Positions 11,944-13,995 of a DNA stretch of 13,995 nt are shown in pieces. The position numbers were made by a program, and so were the translations under genes. Position 1 is the stretch's first letter. The number at the start of each line of letters is the position of its first letter. The DNA lies in assembly GCA_036270095.1 (NCBI GenBank), contig DATBDE010000111.1, positions 1-13,995 on the forward strand, read 5' to 3'. The notes under the pieces were generated by a model. It had not been told where the DNA came from. It did no database searches and saw only the letters and a program-made list of their open reading frames with translations. Source of the DNA: DATBDE01 sp036270095. Its GTDB lineage: Bacteria > Actinomycetota > Thermoleophilia > Solirubrobacterales > Solirubrobacteraceae.

Positions 11944-12399
11944 TCAGCCCTCGAGCCGCTCGGCGAGTTCGACGATCAGGCCTTCGGGTCCGCGGACGTA
12001 GCAGAGGAGGAACGTGTTCTCGTAGTCGACGATCTCCCCGACCGTTTCCCAGCCGGCCTCGCGGACGCGGTCGACGACGCCGCGCACGTCGTCGACCTTG
12101 AAGGCGACGTGCCGGAGCCCAGGACGGTTCGCGGCCGGCGCCCGCTCTTGAGCCTCGGCGGAAGGCGAGTGGAAGCGCACCACCTCGAACATGTCGCTCC
12201 CGTCGGGCGCCCGAGCCATCACGACCTCGACCGTCACGTTCTCGAGACCAATGATCCGATCGATCCACTCGCCGCCGAGTACCCCGGGCTCGCCGCAGTC
12301 GAAGCCGAGCAGCCCGAGAAATCGGACTGTCTCGTCGAGGTCCTCGACGACAAGACCGACGTGGACGAAGTCGGTGACGCCGGGCCGATGGCTGTCCAT
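11944..12399 (-). CDS. VOC/glyoxalase-fold protein
   Basis: A 151-residue vicinal oxygen chelate protein. Two beta-alpha-beta-beta-beta modules can be seen, starting DFVHVGLVVEDLDETVRFL (10-28) and LRHVAFKVDDVRGVVDRVRE (95-114). The expected metal quartet is present: His13, Glu72 (MFEVVRF), His97 and Glu144 (LIVELAE). The protein is therefore likely a metal-dependent lyase, epimerase or dioxygenase of the superfamily; the substrate is unknown. ATG 12399 is chosen because the upstream residues of this frame (RSEVRCSRDARAPRAAD) do not belong to the fold. Upstream lies a gene remnant, not a promoter with an obvious -10. Confidence 0.88.
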   Translation of the reverse strand: MDSHRPGVTDFVHVGLVVEDLDETVRFLGLLGFDCGEPGVLGGEWIDRIIGLENVTVEVVMARAPDGSDMFEVVRFHSPSAEAQERAPAANRPGLRHVAFKVDDVRGVVDRVREAGWETVGEIVDYENTFLLCYVRGPEGLIVELAERLEG

Positions 12400-12576
12400 T
12401 GAGGTCAAACGACTCGCTCGAGCTCGCGCCGTGAGCGTATCGGCCGCGCGCGGCGCTCTCGCATCGCGCGAGCAACGCACCTCCGACCGGCGCGCAGCGA
12501 TCCTTCGCCTCGGCCTGCGAGGCGGCCGCCAGGAAGACGGCCGCCAGCAGGCCAAGCACGCAATCAACATCCGCAT
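12400..12576 (-). pseudogene. Remnant of a secreted-protein gene (signal peptide, frameshifted)
   Basis: From ATG 12576 the minus strand reads MRMLIACLA. One frame over, it continues LGLLAAVFLAAASQAEA, then KDRCAPVGGALLARCESA. Joined by one shift this is a good Sec signal peptide with an AEA cleavage site and a short mature start with Cys. The ATG has a G-run (ctggggg) upstream as ribosome binding site. The reading then ends where the VOC gene begins, with no further protein. This looks like the 5' end of a lost exported-protein gene; a chance reading is possible. No other gene is seen between the VOC and cupin genes. Confidence 0.35.
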
Positions 12577-12609
12577 CGCCCCCAGCGCTCGTCGCGGAGG
12601 CGAGCCCGC

Positions 12610-13098
12610 TCAGGGCAGCGCGACCGCCGTCGGCCGGTAGCCCAGGCCGCGGCCGAGCGCGGCTCCGATCACCAGCGCCGCCCGCTGGAGGAGCGCCGGC
12701 GGGAACGGCACCCGAACGGTGTCGAAGTGCGACCGTGCGATCACCGCCAGCCTCAGCGGGTTCGGCATGCCTTTGCGGTTGGTCTTGCCCTCGACGGCGA
12801 GGGTGAACATCGTCTCGATCAGCGACTCGAAGGCGAGAGCCGGGCGCACCTCGCAGAGGAAGCGCACGTCGCCGTCGCCGGCATTCTCGAAGCGGTGGGG
12901 CGTGCCGGGCTCGACGGTGGCGACCTCGCCCGGTCCCACCGTGAGTTCCTCGTCGCCGCGCCGCAGGGCAAGCTGTCCCTCGAGCACCTCGAAGCGCTCG
13001 GTCTGGAAGGGGTGCACGTGGGCGGCGGCGACGAAGCCGCCCGGGCGCACGATGGTCTCGAAGATCACGGCCTCGCCGTCGGTCTCCTTGAAGGTCAA
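12610..13098 (-). CDS. Cupin-domain protein, 5' end uncertain
   Basis: A cupin with an intact metal site: HVHPFQTERFEVLEG gives His27, His29 and Glu34, and EPGTPHRFENAG gives His68 (numbered from TTG 13098). After the barrel comes FESLIETMFTLAVEGKTNRK with GMPNPLRLAVIAR and a helical tail, a combination seen in a family of stand-alone actinobacterial cupins of unknown function. TTG 13098 is the only ATG/GTG/TTG in the frame between this gene and the TGA at 13267-13269. Yet the in-frame residues before it (VEPVLIRKGDKLENPVTGEV) look like the true family N-terminus. An ACG at 13171-13173 sits where an ATG would be expected. The start codon may be mutated, non-standard or mis-sequenced. Confidence 0.78.
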   Translation of the reverse strand: MTFKETDGEAVIFETIVRPGGFVAAAHVHPFQTERFEVLEGQLALRRGDEELTVGPGEVATVEPGTPHRFENAGDGDVRFLCEVRPALAFESLIETMFTLAVEGKTNRKGMPNPLRLAVIARSHFDTVRVPFPPALLQRAALVIGAALGRGLGYRPTAVALP

Positions 13099-13214
13099 GT
13101 GGAAGATCAGGACCTCGCCGGTGACCGGGTTCTCGAGCTTGTCTCCCTTGCGAATCAGGACAGGCTCAACCGTGGGCGCCCGGGTGTCGTCGCCCCGGAG
13201 GCGGATTTGGTGTC

Positions 13215-13249
13215 GTCCTTGTGGAGGACGTTGGGGGCCCCCCCGGGGG
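13215..13249. other. Small hairpin and G/C homopolymer block
   Basis: gtcct (13215-13219) and aggac (13225-13229) form a 5-bp stem with a 5-nt loop. Directly beside it ggggg-ccccccc-ggggg (13233-13249) is self-complementary. Together they could act as a terminator behind the response regulator gene, which ends at 13267 on the minus strand. The homopolymer block is also a likely place for sequencing error. Confidence 0.35.
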
Positions 13250-13266
13250 AGGAGGCGACCCGCGGC

Positions 13267-13947
13267 TCAGGCGCGGGTGCCCGCGCCGGGCGGGATGAGG
13301 TCGCTCTCGTACGCGAAGATCACCGCTTGGACGCGGTCGCGTGCGTCCAGCTTGCCGAGCATGCGCTTCATGTGGGTCTTGACCGTCGACTCCTCGATGA
13401 CGAGCGCGGCAGCGATCTCGGCGTTCGACAGGCCGCGAGCGACGAGCGAGAGCACCTCTCGCTCCCGCGCCGTGAGCTCGTCGAGGCGCGCGTCCCGCTC
13501 CGCGGAGGGCACCGGCTGCGCCGCCATGCGCTCGATCACGCGATTGGTCACCGACGGTGAGAGCAGCGAGTCGCCGGCAGCGGTCGTGTGTATCGCGGCG
13601 ACCAGCTCCTCGGGCGAGGTGCGCTTGAGCAGGAACCCGGACGCGCCGGCGGCGAGCGCCCCGAGGATGTACTCGTCCTGCTCGGACGTGGTCAGGATCA
13701 CCACCTTGACCGCCGGGAAGGCGGCGAGCAGCTCGCGCGTGGCGGAGATGCCGTCGAGGTCTGGCATGCGGACGTCCATGAGCACCACGTCGGGGCGCAA
13801 CAGCCGCGTCCGGTAGATCGCGTCGCGCCCGTCCTGCGCCTCGCCGACCACCTCGATCGCCGCGTCGTTCGAGAGCACCCCGCGGAGTCCGGCGCGCATG
13901 AGGTGGTCGTCGTCGACGACCAGCACCCGCACGGACCCGTCGGTCAT
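13267..13947 (-). CDS. NarL/LuxR-type two-component response regulator
   Basis: A 226-residue regulator. The receiver domain (about 6-122) has the acidic pocket Asp12-Asp13, the phospho-acceptor Asp58 in LMDVRMPDLDG, Thr86/Thr87 in ILTTSEQ and Lys108 in LLKRTSPEEL, so it should be phosphorylated. The C-terminal LuxR helix-turn-helix is at about 157-212: LTAREREVLSLVARGLSNAE, then IAAALVIEESTVKTHMKRML. Target genes are unknown. Its ATG overlaps the stop of a probable histidine kinase as ATGA (13944-13947), so the two are translationally coupled and likely form one signalling pair. Confidence 0.95.
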   Translation of the reverse strand: MTDGSVRVLVVDDDHLMRAGLRGVLSNDAAIEVVGEAQDGRDAIYRTRLLRPDVVLMDVRMPDLDGISATRELLAAFPAVKVVILTTSEQDEYILGALAAGASGFLLKRTSPEELVAAIHTTAAGDSLLSPSVTNRVIERMAAQPVPSAERDARLDELTAREREVLSLVARGLSNAEIAAALVIEESTVKTHMKRMLGKLDARDRVQAVIFAYESDLIPPGAGTRA

Positions 13948-13995
13948 CCGCCGTCGTCCACCAGGGGGAGCCGTGCCCGGATGCGGAACTGCTGG
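13944..13995 (-). CDS. 3' end of a probable sensor histidine kinase (partial)
   Basis: The last residues read QQFRIRARLPLVDDGG, then TGA. F-x-[LIV]-R-A-R-L-P is the usual last strand of the HATPase domain in NarL-partner histidine kinases. The stop overlaps the response regulator ATG by 4 nt (ATGA). The rest of the gene lies beyond the window, so the call depends on the short tail plus the position upstream of a response regulator. Confidence 0.65.
   Translation of the reverse strand, partial: QQFRIRARLPLVDDGG

Noticed and set aside
10124..12001. A 625-codon open frame on the plus strand across the OYE-family and RibD-C genes
   Set aside because: It is antisense to the clearly conserved OYE-family gene, its product is Arg/Ala/Gly/Asp-rich without domains, and it would continue through the RibD-C gene in the wrong frame. 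Long shadow frames are normal at this GC content.

Overview
The window is very GC-rich chromosomal DNA in which nearly every open frame has long overlapping shadow frames. The gene content suggests a high-GC actinobacterium, most likely Thermoleophilia/Solirubrobacterales. Pointers are a WS/DGAT acyltransferase, a secreted lipase with an Arg-rich C-terminal domain ending in RTYRGC, a membrane-anchored collagen-like protein, and many short-leader or leaderless genes with a TANNNT -10 close to the start codon. This placement is inference, since no rRNA or other marker gene is present. I see no tRNA, rRNA, CRISPR array, insertion sequence or phage gene.

Left part (1-4915): a 54-bp imperfect palindrome, then a small four-helix membrane protein (DUF2269-like, minus). 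Divergent from it is a WS/DGAT wax ester/triacylglycerol synthase gene broken by two frameshifts: a missing stretch of about 25 nt and a 7-bp tandem-repeat expansion. A secreted lipase with a Candida antarctica lipase B-type triad follows 19 nt downstream, with a hairpin spanning the junction. Next come a SnoaL/NTF2-like protein (minus), a cupin (plus) and a coiled-coil protein (plus).

Middle (4912-9294): a compact minus-strand cluster of TetR regulator, nucleotidyltransferase, conserved hypothetical and NTF2-like protein. It is divergent from a SRPBCC-fold protein across a 33-bp gap that carries a palindromic operator. A LysR regulator is divergent from an EamA/DMT exporter, with an AT-rich dyad-containing gap. 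The LysR gene overlaps the SRPBCC gene tail-to-tail by 47 nt. A 13-bp GC-rich hairpin closes the exporter gene.

Right part (9330-13995): a collagen-like protein and an Old Yellow Enzyme-family oxidoreductase with a four-Cys cluster (both minus), a RibD-C/DHFR-fold reductase (plus), a VOC/glyoxalase-fold protein (minus), remnants of a secreted-protein gene, and a cupin gene whose conserved N-terminus lies upstream of its only usable start codon. At the edge is a NarL-type response regulator coupled by ATGA to the last codons of a probable histidine kinase.

Overall this looks like ordinary accessory metabolism and regulation rather than a defence or mobile system. The points most worth a second look are the decayed WS/DGAT gene beside a CalB-like lipase, the TetR/nucleotidyltransferase cluster, the palindrome at the left edge and the leaderless-promoter pattern.
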